Assembly: GCF_900240315.1 (NCBI RefSeq)
Contig: NZ_OEPZ01000001.1
Location: 496,001-560,000, forward strand
Length of the DNA: 64,000 nt
Reading direction: 5' to 3'
DNA from: Dorea phocaeensis
GTDB taxonomy: Bacteria; Bacillota; Clostridia; Lachnospirales; Lachnospiraceae
Made by a program: the position numbers and the translations under genes. Position 1 is the stretch's first letter, and each line of letters opens with the position of its first letter. Under the pieces are notes generated by a model, which did no database searches, was not told the DNA's origin, and was given only the letters and a program-made list of their open reading frames with translations. This document shows positions 1-8,085 of this stretch, in pieces.

Positions 1-1005
1 CTGTGCCTCTGTGCCAATATGATAGTGAGCACGGATTTTCTCTTCCAGTTCCTCCATCACTTCCGGATGTTCTGAAAGATACTTTTTGGCATTCTCTCTT
101 CCCTGTCCGATCTTCTCGCCATTATATGCAAACCAGGATCCACTTTTACTTACCAGATTAAGTCCTACTGCCAGATCCAGAATATCTCCTTCTTTAGAAA
201 TTCCTTTTCCAAACATAATATCAAATTCCGCTTCCTTAAACGGAGGCGCGATCTTATTCTTTACCACCTTCACACGGGTTCTGTTACCCACCATCTCACC
301 GCTCTGCTTTAATGTCTCAATTCTCCTTACGTCCATACGAACAGATGCATAGAACTTAAGGGCACGTCCTCCCGTGGTCGTCTCCGGATTTCCAAACATC
401 ACGCCTACCTTCTCTCTAAGCTGATTGATGAAAATCACCACACAATTAGACTTGCTGATCACAGGTGTCAATTTCCTGAGCGCCTGAGACATCAATCTTG
501 CCTGCAATCCCACATGGCTGTCTCCCATATCTCCTTCAATCTCCTGCTTTGGAACCAGTGCTGCTACAGAGTCTACAACAATAATATCAAGTGCCCCTGA
601 ACGTACCATCGTTTCTGTAATCTCAAGCGCCTGGTCTCCGCTGTCCGGCTGAGAGATATAAAGTTCATCAATATCGACTCCTATATTCTTCGCATAAGTT
701 GGATCAAGCGCATGCTCCGCATCAATAAACCCTGCGATTCCGCCTCTCTTCTGAACTTCTGCTATCATATGCAACGCAACCGTCGTCTTACCACTGGATT
801 CAGGTCCATAAACCTCAACAATACGTCCTCTTGGCACACCTCCAAGCCCAAGCGCCAGATCAAGACTTAAAGATCCGGTCGGAATCGTCTCCACCGCTAC
901 CTGAGCTCCCGGATCTCCAAGCTTCATAACCGTTCCTTTCCCAAAATCCTTCTCCAGCTTTGCAATCGCCGCATCCAATGCTTTTTTCTTATCTTCATTT
1001 GCCAT
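1..1005 (-). CDS. recA: RecA recombinase (3' end outside window)
   Basis: RecA is the ATP-dependent strand-exchange protein of homologous recombination and the co-protease that triggers LexA cleavage in the SOS response. The reading frame opens at the ATG at 1005 ([16 protein letters not shown]) and runs off the window edge after 335 codons, close to the usual ~350 residues. The Walker A loop GPESSGKTT lies at about residues 67-75, and the DNA-binding loop regions ([39 protein letters not shown]) are intact. An AGGAGA-like ribosome-binding site precedes the start. Expression should be SOS controlled, because a LexA box and a strong sigma-A promoter lie directly upstream. The C-terminus cannot be seen here. 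Confidence 0.98.
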   Translation of the reverse strand, partial: MANEDKKKALDAAIAKLEKDFGKGTVMKLGDPGAQVAVETIPTGSLSLDLALGLGGVPRGRIVEVYGPESSGKTTVALHMIAEVQKRGGIAGFIDAEHALDPTYAKNIGVDIDELYISQPDSGDQALEITETMVRSGALDIIVVDSVAALVPKQEIEGDMGDSHVGLQARLMSQALRKLTPVISKSNCVVIFINQLREKVGVMFGNPETTTGGRALKFYASVRMDVRRIETLKQSGEMVGNRTRVKVVKNKIAPPFKEAEFDIMFGKGISKEGDILDLAVGLNLVSKSGSWFAYNGEKIGQGRENAKKYLSEHPEVMEELEEKIRAHYHIGTEAQ

Positions 1006-1027
1006 AATAAATTCTCCTTTTATCCAA

Positions 1028-1041
1028 CGAACAAGTGTTCG
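1028..1041 (-). promoter_or_regulatory. LexA (SOS) box of recA
   Basis: The perfect palindrome CGAACAAGTGTTCG fits the Gram-positive LexA/DinR consensus CGAAC-N4-GTTCG. It lies just downstream of the -10 element and about 20 bp before the recA start codon, where bound LexA would block transcription. Confidence 0.93.
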
Positions 1042-1054
1042 TTTTGTAGTTAAT

Positions 1055-1083
1055 ATAGTAGTATACTTATTCCAAATTGTCAA
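1055..1083 (-). promoter_or_regulatory. sigma-A promoter of recA
   Basis: Reading the minus strand, a consensus -35 TTGACA (1078-1083) is separated by 17 bp from a -10 TACTAT (1055-1060). The LexA box begins about 14 bp downstream. The rest of the 1006-1312 gap holds only this promoter, its operator and the terminator of the next gene; 1084-1214 shows nothing else recognisable. Confidence 0.9.
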
Positions 1084-1214
1084 TATGTATTTCCCAAAAT
1101 AAGGAACAAACTTTACGATCTGTAAACTTACGATAGAAACAGAAATATAAGAGCTCTCTTAGATATTTATTACGTTAGCACAGAACCTATTTTACGTCAA
1201 TGCTATTTTCCGAG

Positions 1215-1264
1215 AAAAAAATCACCCGCCCCTCAAGGCAACAACCTCTTGGGAGTTGGGTGAT
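1215..1264 (-). terminator. Terminator of the aminotransferase gene
   Basis: The arms ATCACCC (1221-1227) and GGGTGAT (1258-1264) close a hairpin with an inner imperfect stem. On the minus strand it is followed by six T residues (1215-1220), a typical intrinsic terminator. Confidence 0.85.
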
Positions 1265-1312
1265 CTCATTTTTATGCCGCAGTTCTTCTGCAACACAGAC
1301 ATATTTTCCGAT

Positions 1313-2593
1313 CTAGCCAAGTAATTTGTCGATGCTCACCAATTTTACGCTCAGCACAAAAATTTTTACGGCCTCTTTTAATTCTTCCAATGTCGGATAA
1401 GACGGTGCAATACGAATATTGCTGTCTTTTGGATCCTTTCCATATGGGAAGGTCGCACCTGCCCCTGTCATAACAAGACCAGCTTCCTTCGCCTTCTCTA
1501 CAATCGCTTTCGCACAGCCTTCCATTGCATCAAAAGAGATAAAGTACCCGCCGCGCGGTGCAATCCAGGAACCGATCTCCAGTCCTTCCAATTCTTCTTC
1601 CAACGTCTCCAGCACAGCATCAAACTTTGGACGCATAATATCGGCATGTTTTTTCATGTGTTCTACCATACCATGTATATCTTTGAAAAATCTTGCATGG
1701 CGCAGCTGATTTACTTTATCATGGCCAATTGTCTGCACCTGCATCTGCTTCCGGATCTCTGCCAAGTTCGCATCGGACGCCGCGATTGCCGCGATTCCAG
1801 AACCCGGAAAACTGATTTTCGATGTAGATGAGAATTTGTAAACCATATCCGGATTACCGGCTTTCTTACATTCCATCAGAATCTCAATCAGATAATCCTG
1901 CTTATCTTCATAGAGATGATGGATTCCATATGCATTGTCCCAATAGATACGAAAATCTTCTGCTGCCGGCTTCAGACATGCAAAACGATGCACTGTCTCA
2001 TCAGAGTAAGTGATTCCCTGCGGATTAGAATATTTCGGAACACACCAGATTCCTTTGATCGCATCGTCCTCCGCAACCAATTTCTCTACAAGATCCATAT
2101 CCGGACCTTCTGAAGTCATCGGAACATTGATCATCTCAATTCCAAAATGCTCTGTGATTGCAAAATGTCTGTCGTATCCCGGTACCGGGCAAAGAAATTT
2201 CACCTTGTCAAGCTTTGCCCACGGCGTGCTTCCCATAATTCCGTGTGTCATCGCTCTTGATATTGTGTCATACATTACATTCAGGCTGGAATTTCCAAAA
2301 ATAATAATATTATCCTTTGGCACTTCCATCATATCTGCAAGAAGCTGTTTTGCTTCACGAATTCCATCTAAAACGCCATAATTCCTGCAATCCACACCTT
2401 CTTCACAAATCAGGTCTGAATCGCTTCTTAATACATCCATCATTCCCATGGAAAGGTTCAGCTGCTCTGCCGACGGCTTCCCTCTGGACATATCCAGTTT
2501 TAATTTTTTTGATTTTACTTTTTTAAATTCCTGCTCCAGCTCCTGCTTTAATGCAGACAGCTCTTCTCTGCTCATGTCTTTATATGCTGCCAT
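1313..2593 (-). CDS. Class I aminotransferase (MocR-like aspartate aminotransferase family)
   Basis: A 426-residue PLP-dependent aminotransferase that probably moves amino groups between aspartate or a related amino acid and 2-oxoglutarate. The start is taken at the ATG at 2593 (MAAYKDMSREE), which has a GGAGGG ribosome-binding site 7 nt upstream; an in-frame ATG at 2656 overlaps the promoter -35 element and is rejected. The substrate-binding segment DMSRGKPS near the N-terminus, the WDNAYG motif and the PLP-lysine region SSTSKISFPGSG are all visible. Its overall shape fits the family called Asp_aminotransf (PF12897), common in Clostridia. It is a single-gene unit with its own promoter and terminator. 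The exact substrate is inferred from family only. Confidence 0.85.
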   Translation of the reverse strand: MAAYKDMSREELSALKQELEQEFKKVKSKKLKLDMSRGKPSAEQLNLSMGMMDVLRSDSDLICEEGVDCRNYGVLDGIREAKQLLADMMEVPKDNIIIFGNSSLNVMYDTISRAMTHGIMGSTPWAKLDKVKFLCPVPGYDRHFAITEHFGIEMINVPMTSEGPDMDLVEKLVAEDDAIKGIWCVPKYSNPQGITYSDETVHRFACLKPAAEDFRIYWDNAYGIHHLYEDKQDYLIEILMECKKAGNPDMVYKFSSTSKISFPGSGIAAIAASDANLAEIRKQMQVQTIGHDKVNQLRHARFFKDIHGMVEHMKKHADIMRPKFDAVLETLEEELEGLEIGSWIAPRGGYFISFDAMEGCAKAIVEKAKEAGLVMTGAGATFPYGKDPKDSNIRIAPSYPTLEELKEAVKIFVLSVKLVSIDKLLG

Positions 2594-2627
2594 GCCGATT
2601 TCCCTCCACTTTTTATTCACGATTGCT

Positions 2628-2656
2628 ATTTTATATGATTTTTGACATTTCGTCAA
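2628..2656 (-). promoter_or_regulatory. sigma-A promoter of the aminotransferase gene
   Basis: On the minus strand, TTGACG (2651-2656), a 17-bp spacer and TAAAAT (2628-2633). It lies 34 bp before the start codon at 2593. Confidence 0.8.
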
Positions 2657-2766
2657 TTAAATCTTGCATTTTTCTCAAAAAACTTGTATCAAAATCCTCG
2701 TAAACCTTTCTTTTTGAAGTATACACTTTCAAAAGATTCATTTGTTCATACTTTGACAATCCTGTT

Positions 2767-3981
2767 TCAAAAGCACAGCCATTCCATCACACATTTCAAA
2801 CACCAGAAAAAACTGCGCTTTTTAACACTTTCACAGGCTTCTATCTGATAGGATGCAATTTTTTCACCATTCAGGAAATACTCCATCTCCCCCACCGCCT
2901 GCCCCTGTGTTACAGGCGCCTTCACGTTTTCTTCAATCCTTTTCTTAACAGTGACTTGCTCCCCTTCCTTTAGAAGCATCTGAAAACCGGAATCCTCCCG
3001 CACTGCCACTTTCACCTTCTTAGTCCGTTTCCAGGGGCTTTCCTCATTTACGGCATTTTCTGCCAAAAGGTTCATTTTCCCCGGATCTTTCCATATGTAA
3101 TAAGGCGCATAGGCTAAAAGTCCATACTCCATCAATTTTCTTGTATCACTCCATTTATAACTCTTATGATTTGGCCACCCACATGCGAGAAGCGTTACAA
3201 TAAGGGTTCTATTTTTTTCTCGAAGCGCCCCTACATAGCAATATCCTGCATCATTTGTAAAACCAGTTTTCCCAGACAGTGCCCCATCCATCATATTCAA
3301 AAATGCATTATGATTTCTACAGAAAAATTTTCGTTTTCCCTCCACATCCCCAAAAGTGTACTCTCTAGTCTGCGTAATCTCAAGAAATCGTTCTTTTTCC
3401 GGCGACTGGGTAATACAGTAACGCATGATAGCTGCTAAGTCAGCCGCCGTTGTCCCATGTATTCCATCCTTATCCGAAGCATCCAACCCGTTCGGAGTAA
3501 TAAAATGGGTATTCTCACAGCCAATTTCCCTTGCTTTTTGATTCATTCGGTCTGCAAATTTTTCTACCGTTCCTTCCACAGCTTCCGCGATGGCAACCGC
3601 ACTGTCGTTATGTGATTCTAACATCAGCGAGTAAAGAAGATCTCTAAGATAAAACTTCTCCCCTTCTTTCATCCCCAACCGTACTTTCGGCTGACTGGCC
3701 GCATTGCGGGAAACGCATATCACACGCTCGCCTGCCTCTGACTCCAGTGCAAGAATACAGGTCAGAATCTTAGTTGTACTCGCATTTGGACGAATCACCT
3801 CTGCCTCTTTTCCAAATAAAATACGCCCATTGTCCGCGTCCATCAGGACTGCAGACTGGGCGTATAACTGTTTCGGCTCGTCCTCACTCTCTGCTGTTTT
3901 CGCCCAGACATTTCCCATACCCAGACCCAACAACATTTGCACCAAAACAAGAGCTCCTGCTATGTATCGCTTTTTCTTCAT
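2767..3981 (-). CDS. D-alanyl-D-alanine carboxypeptidase (S11 PBP)
   Basis: A 404-residue secreted serine carboxypeptidase that trims the terminal D-Ala from peptidoglycan stem peptides. An N-terminal signal sequence (MKKKRYIAGALVLVQMLLGL) is followed by the three penicillin-binding motifs in order: STTK (residues 68-71, catalytic Ser68), SHN (123-125) and KTG (238-240). The C-terminal beta domain follows. The end of the protein is unusual (FFWCLKCVMEWLCF): short, hydrophobic and cysteine-containing, where a charged amphipathic membrane anchor is more usual. It sits just downstream of scpA-scpB, an arrangement also seen around dacB in Bacillus. A second paralogue lies at 6445-7677. Confidence 0.92.
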   Translation of the reverse strand: MKKKRYIAGALVLVQMLLGLGMGNVWAKTAESEDEPKQLYAQSAVLMDADNGRILFGKEAEVIRPNASTTKILTCILALESEAGERVICVSRNAASQPKVRLGMKEGEKFYLRDLLYSLMLESHNDSAVAIAEAVEGTVEKFADRMNQKAREIGCENTHFITPNGLDASDKDGIHGTTAADLAAIMRYCITQSPEKERFLEITQTREYTFGDVEGKRKFFCRNHNAFLNMMDGALSGKTGFTNDAGYCYVGALREKNRTLIVTLLACGWPNHKSYKWSDTRKLMEYGLLAYAPYYIWKDPGKMNLLAENAVNEESPWKRTKKVKVAVREDSGFQMLLKEGEQVTVKKRIEENVKAPVTQGQAVGEMEYFLNGEKIASYQIEACESVKKRSFFWCLKCVMEWLCF

Positions 3982-4052
3982 AACCCCGGCACCACACCAT
4001 CTGATATCACATCAATATATGAAAGTCCCAGCCTTATTATTCCAAAAGATGA

Positions 4053-4649
4053 TCAGATATCCAGTTTCAGCTGCACCTCTTCCTCTGCTTCCTCTTTGAA
4101 ACTTTCTACTTGTTCCGGATTCGGACTTGGCAGCTCCTCTACCGACTGAATACTGAATCTTCTTAAAAATTCTTCCGTCGTTCCAAACAAAATCGGCTTT
4201 CCCGGTGCATCCAAGCGTCCTCTTTCACAGACCAGATTATACTCCACCAGCTTATTAACCGCATGATCCGACTTCACTCCTCGGATTTTTTCTATCTCCA
4301 GTTTAGTCACCGGCTGCTTGTAGGCAATGATCGACAGCGTTTCCAACTGTACATCCGTAAGTGCATAACGCTTTGGCTGTTTTGCCACGCGGATCAGATA
4401 TTCATACATTTCCTTCTTCGTGCACATTTGAAACGCATTTTCCAGCTCAATAATTCGAAGTCCACGGTCTTCTGCATCGTACTTGTCCATCATTCGATGC
4501 AGGATTTTGCGCGTTGTATTCTCATCATGCTCAATGGCTGCTGCAATCTTGCCAAGCTCTACAGAATCTCCCATGGTAAACAAAATTGCCTCTATAATTC
4601 CTTCTAATCTATTGATTTCCACTCTATCCATACTACCTTTCCCATTCAA
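4053..4649 (-). CDS. scpB: Segregation and condensation protein B
   Basis: ScpB is the winged-helix kleisin partner of the Smc-ScpA condensin complex that compacts and segregates the chromosome. The 198-residue product has the typical pattern IEAILFTMGDSVELGKIA at the N-terminus, LTDVQLETLSIIAYKQPVTK in the middle, and an acidic C-terminal tail (EEAEEEVQLKLDI). The first ATG has a GGGAGA ribosome-binding site; an alternative ATG at 4631 (MDRVEINRLEG) is also possible. It follows scpA by 11 nt, so the two are almost certainly co-transcribed and made in coordinated amounts. Confidence 0.96.
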   Translation of the reverse strand: MNGKGSMDRVEINRLEGIIEAILFTMGDSVELGKIAAAIEHDENTTRKILHRMMDKYDAEDRGLRIIELENAFQMCTKKEMYEYLIRVAKQPKRYALTDVQLETLSIIAYKQPVTKLEIEKIRGVKSDHAVNKLVEYNLVCERGRLDAPGKPILFGTTEEFLRRFSIQSVEELPSPNPEQVESFKEEAEEEVQLKLDI

Positions 4650-4660
4650 TCTTTCTCCCG

Positions 4661-5410
4661 CTATTCTTCAATCCGGGACAGGATCAAAATATCATCAAAT
4701 GCATGCTCCTGACGGATCAGAATAACCCCTTCCTTCATCAGCTGCAGCACTGCAAGAAACGTCACCACAATCTGTGTTCTGGAAGTTTGCTGTTCTAAAA
4801 GCGACCGAAAACTGAATCGACTATGGGTTCTGGCATATTCACTGACAAAATCAAGTCGATCCGGAAGGGTGACTTCTTCTTTTTCGATCTTTCCAAACTT
4901 ACTTCTGACTGGATCAATCTTATCCACCTGCTTTTTCATCACTTCTTTGAAAATACGGTTCAGCTTAGCCAAAGTCAGATCTCCAAGCAATTCATCTAAG
5001 TCTACCGGTTCTACATATTCCAGCACTTCATTCGGAATTGACGGGTCTTTATACAACACCTGTTCTCCGTCCATCTGACGATCCCGCAGCTCGTAAGACA
5101 TGTATTTGTACATCTTATATTCCAGCAGCTGCTCTACCAGTTCCTGCCTAGGATCCTCTTCCTCGCCCTCTTCATTCACTTCTTTCGGAAGCAGCATCTT
5201 GCATTTAATATCCAAAAGTGTAGCCGCCATCACCAGAAATTCGCTCATTATATTCAGGTCCTCTTTCTCCATCGCCTGAATATACTCCATATATTGATTT
5301 GTGATCTCCACAATCGGAATATCGTATATATCAATTTTATTTTTATCAATCAGGTGCAGCAACAAATCCAGCGGTCCTTCAAACACCTGCAGTTTTACCG
5401 GAATTCCCAT
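4661..5410 (-). CDS. scpA: Segregation and condensation protein A
   Basis: ScpA is the kleisin subunit that bridges the Smc heads and binds ScpB. The 249-residue protein has the diagnostic N-terminus (MGIPVKLQVFEGPLDLLLHL), a low-complexity acidic linker (EEGEEEDPRQELVEQLLEYKMY) and a C-terminal winged-helix segment (FLAVLQLMKEGVILIRQEHAFDDI). Length is normal for the family. It heads the scpA-scpB-carboxypeptidase run and lies 42 nt downstream of the phosphoesterase gene. Confidence 0.97.
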   Translation of the reverse strand: MGIPVKLQVFEGPLDLLLHLIDKNKIDIYDIPIVEITNQYMEYIQAMEKEDLNIMSEFLVMAATLLDIKCKMLLPKEVNEEGEEEDPRQELVEQLLEYKMYKYMSYELRDRQMDGEQVLYKDPSIPNEVLEYVEPVDLDELLGDLTLAKLNRIFKEVMKKQVDKIDPVRSKFGKIEKEEVTLPDRLDFVSEYARTHSRFSFRSLLEQQTSRTQIVVTFLAVLQLMKEGVILIRQEHAFDDILILSRIEE

Positions 5411-5452
5411 AGATATCCCTCACACATTCATCCTTTTATCACAATTTATATA

Positions 5453-6355
5453 TTATACAGGATTTTTTTTATTTCCACAAGTTTGAAATTCCAGTACAAC
5501 CAGTTCTGCCGGGTTCCACAAACGAATGGGAATAGAGTGCGCGCCAAGTCCTCGACTCACCACAATATCCGTATCTTTCTTCCGGTAATGTCCTCCGGAA
5601 TACTTCGGAAACAAGGTGAAATTCGGCGCAATGACACCGCCAACCCACGGAAGCCTTACAATTCCCCCGTGAAGATGACCAGACAGAACCAAATCAGCTC
5701 CCCATTCCAGATACTGATCCATATAATCCGGATTATGAGCAAGCAGAATCTGATAACTCTCATCTGCCTGCCCGATCCTTCGCTTCAATTCACTTACAGG
5801 AATCTGTTTCTTCCCAAATCTACTATATCCATAGAGGGGAATTTCAAGTCCTGTCAATTTCACATTTGTTTCATCCCACAAAAGCTCTGCACAGTCATTT
5901 TCCAACATTATAATCCCTGCGTTTGTCAGAAGCTTTCGATACTCCTGATAGGATTGGCGATACTTCTTTGGCCATTCTTTCAATTTCTGCTCATGGTTTC
6001 CGTTCGCACAGTAAACATCACAGATTCCAGGCAGTTTCCCCAAAAATTCCGCCGTTTTTTCAAAGGAGCATCCATCCTTTCGGACCAACATATCTCCCCC
6101 GATGAAAATCACATCCGGCTTTGCGTCTACAATAGCCTGGTAAAGTCTCGCATTATTCTCCCCGTAACAATAATTATGAAGATCCGTCAGGAATACTGCC
6201 CTTCTGGCACGCTTCATTCCCATAAGTTTTGGTGACTCAATACAATAATGTACTACACGAAAGGTATGCATCTCCCGAATAATTTCTATCATCAGGAATA
6301 CTCCCAGGACGACTGCCGCCCCTAGAATCCCTGCCGTTTTCATTTCTATCTTCAA
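5453..6355 (-). CDS. Membrane-anchored metallophosphoesterase
   Basis: A 300-residue calcineurin-like metallophosphoesterase of the YkuE/YaeI type. An N-terminal transmembrane helix (residues ~7-27, AGILGAAVVLGVFLMIEII) is followed by the dinuclear metal-site motifs in order: FLTDLHN, GGDML, GNHEQ, LAHNPDY and SGHLHGG. The related proteins act on lipid-linked or cyclic phosphate substrates at the membrane, but the substrate here is not known. It lies between the second carboxypeptidase gene and scpA, all on the same strand. Confidence 0.9.
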   Translation of the reverse strand: MKIEMKTAGILGAAVVLGVFLMIEIIREMHTFRVVHYCIESPKLMGMKRARRAVFLTDLHNYCYGENNARLYQAIVDAKPDVIFIGGDMLVRKDGCSFEKTAEFLGKLPGICDVYCANGNHEQKLKEWPKKYRQSYQEYRKLLTNAGIIMLENDCAELLWDETNVKLTGLEIPLYGYSRFGKKQIPVSELKRRIGQADESYQILLAHNPDYMDQYLEWGADLVLSGHLHGGIVRLPWVGGVIAPNFTLFPKYSGGHYRKKDTDIVVSRGLGAHSIPIRLWNPAELVVLEFQTCGNKKNPV

Positions 6356-6444
6356 TGATCCTTCTCCTTTTTATATCTTGGATCATTATATAATTATTTT
6401 CCCGGATTTGCAAATACCTTTCCCGCTCGCTTTTACTCTTTGCT

Positions 6445-7677
6445 CTACAACAAAAAGCTTCTGGCAGCTTCTTTTGCAGCCGTCTTATATGTAATCTCTC
6501 CGACCGCCTCTGTCGCCACAATTTCAACATTTCCGACTTTCTCCCCATTCAGATAATAAACAGACATACCAAGAACCTGCCCTTTTCTTATCGGCGCCTG
6601 AATCTTCTTATTCCAAACAACTTTTCGTTTCATTCCCGTCAAATCAAGTCCCTTTGTATCTACATAAGCAAACGGTTCTTTCTGCTTTGCTTTCGCCGTC
6701 TTTTTCACTCCCCTTATAACCTTTGCCTCTCCCACCGGCCGTACCTTTTCCTCTTGATATCGCCTGCATATTCCGAATCCATAATTAAGAAGAGTCGTTG
6801 CATCCCGAAACCTCTGCTTTGGATCCGGGGCTGCCATGATCACCGCAATCAGTTCTACACCGTCCTTTTCTGCGGTAGCCGAAATACAAAATTTTGCCTG
6901 ACCCGTAGATCCGGTCTTCAAGCCTGTGGTGTACTCGTACTGGCGTACCAGCTTGTTGGTATTTGCAAGCCCAAATTCTGTCTCGCCTTTCTCTGTAACG
7001 TGGGTAATATTCTCCATCCAGATCATGGAATATTCGTGAATCTTTGGATATTTGGTGATCAGTTCCCGCGACATCAATGCGATGTCCTTCGCCGTCGTCT
7101 TATGCCCGTCTGCATCTAGACCATTACAATTCAAAAAACTGGTATTCTTCATTCCCAGTTCCTTAGCCCGCTGATTCATCTGGCTGACAAATGCCTCCTC
7201 GCTTCCGCAGAGATGCTCAGCCATTGCCACACATGCGTCGTTCGCACTGGCTACTGCAATACATTTAATCATGGTATCCACCGTCTGCGTTTCTCCCGGC
7301 TCCAAAAACACCTGAGAACCGCCCATCGATGCCGCATACCCTGACACCGTCACCGAATCCTCTAAACGAATCTTACCTTCCTCCAAAGCATCGAAAATCA
7401 AGAGAAGCGTCATCACTTTCGTCACACTGGCCGGCGCAAGCTTTTGATCTGCACTCTTTTCATAGATAACCTGACCGTTGGATGCTTCCATAAGGATTGC
7501 AGACGGCGCGGCCACTTCCACTGACTTACTCATTTCTTCTGGTTCTGCTTCCTGTTCCTGCTGATTTTCCTGCGAGCCAGGCAGCTCTTCTGCACAGACA
7601 CATTTTTCTCCCGGAAATATCCATATGCTTTGGATTCCCACTAAAATTCCCACAATAACTGCAATGATTTTTTTCAT
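6445..7677 (-). CDS. D-alanyl-D-alanine carboxypeptidase (DacF-like)
   Basis: A 410-residue secreted S11-family carboxypeptidase. The start is set at the ATG at 7677 (MKKIIAVIVGIL) because it begins a signal peptide and has a GAGGA ribosome-binding site; an upstream in-frame start at 7695 overlaps that site. An acidic, glutamine-rich stretch (residues ~32-52) separates the signal peptide from the catalytic domain. Motifs are SVTK (84-87), SAN (144-146) and KTG (254-256). The C-terminal beta domain (PIRKGQVLGMSVYYLNGEKVG) is followed by a basic tail (YKTAAKEAARSFLL) that could be the membrane anchor. It may act in vegetative or spore cortex peptidoglycan; sequence alone cannot say which. Confidence 0.92.
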   Translation of the reverse strand: MKKIIAVIVGILVGIQSIWIFPGEKCVCAEELPGSQENQQEQEAEPEEMSKSVEVAAPSAILMEASNGQVIYEKSADQKLAPASVTKVMTLLLIFDALEEGKIRLEDSVTVSGYAASMGGSQVFLEPGETQTVDTMIKCIAVASANDACVAMAEHLCGSEEAFVSQMNQRAKELGMKNTSFLNCNGLDADGHKTTAKDIALMSRELITKYPKIHEYSMIWMENITHVTEKGETEFGLANTNKLVRQYEYTTGLKTGSTGQAKFCISATAEKDGVELIAVIMAAPDPKQRFRDATTLLNYGFGICRRYQEEKVRPVGEAKVIRGVKKTAKAKQKEPFAYVDTKGLDLTGMKRKVVWNKKIQAPIRKGQVLGMSVYYLNGEKVGNVEIVATEAVGEITYKTAAKEAARSFLL

Positions 7678-7757
7678 ACTTTCTTCCTCTAGCAATCGAT
7701 TACTACTATATATAATAGAAAAAAGTCAAAATTATACAAAAGGGACAGGGTAAAATA

Positions 7758-7802
7758 TAATTCGGGACGGAGTAAAGTTTCATTTTACTCCGTCCCGAAT
7801 TA
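7758..7802. terminator. Perfect 19-bp inverted repeat, terminator of the spore protein gene
   Basis: Arms 7758-7776 and 7784-7802 are perfectly complementary around a 7-nt loop (GTTTCAT). The core of the arm is GGGACGGAGTAAA. On the minus strand the hairpin is followed by TATTTT. A partial direct copy of the arm (GGGACAGGGTAAA, 7743-7755) lies beside it. It ends transcription of the SASP gene before the carboxypeptidase gene. Confidence 0.8.
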
Positions 7803-7811
7803 AAATAGAAG

Positions 7812-8018
7812 TTATTTTCCAGCCATCTGTTTTTCCTGCTGTTCAATCATCTTCTTCACCATATATCCACCTACAGAACCATTCTGTCTGGATGTCAGGT
7901 CTCCGTTGTACCCATCTGTTAACGGTACGCCCAATTCATTTGCAACCTCATATTTGAATTTGTCTAATGCACCCTTTGCTTCAGGTACGGCTGCTTTGTT
8001 AGATGAACGATTTGCCAT
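7812..8018 (-). CDS. Alpha/beta-type small acid-soluble spore protein
   Basis: A 68-residue DNA-binding protein of dormant spores that coats the chromosome and protects it from UV and heat. The family signature is clear: KFKYEVANELGVPL (with the germination-protease site in this segment), DGYNGDLTSRQNGSVGG and MVKKMIE. An AGGAGG ribosome-binding site precedes the ATG at 8018. The gene is a single unit between recG and the carboxypeptidase gene, closed by a strong hairpin. Expression in the forespore under sigma-G is expected from family knowledge, though I could not place its promoter with confidence. Confidence 0.96.
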   Translation of the reverse strand: MANRSSNKAAVPEAKGALDKFKYEVANELGVPLTDGYNGDLTSRQNGSVGGYMVKKMIEQQEKQMAGK

Positions 8019-8085
8019 TACTCTTCTCCTCCTTTTGGTAACTTTGTAACTTTGTTGTTTGTTACAATGCTAGTATATGGAGGAT

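Noticed and set aside
5294-6235. A 313-codon open frame on the plus strand
   Set aside because: It is the complement of the metallophosphoesterase gene, which has all metal-binding motifs; the antisense product has no domain pattern.
6237-6548. A 103-codon minus-strand frame overlapping the end of the carboxypeptidase gene
   Set aside because: Arginine/lysine-rich, overlaps the carboxypeptidase and phosphoesterase gene ends in another frame, and has no ribosome-binding site or domain.
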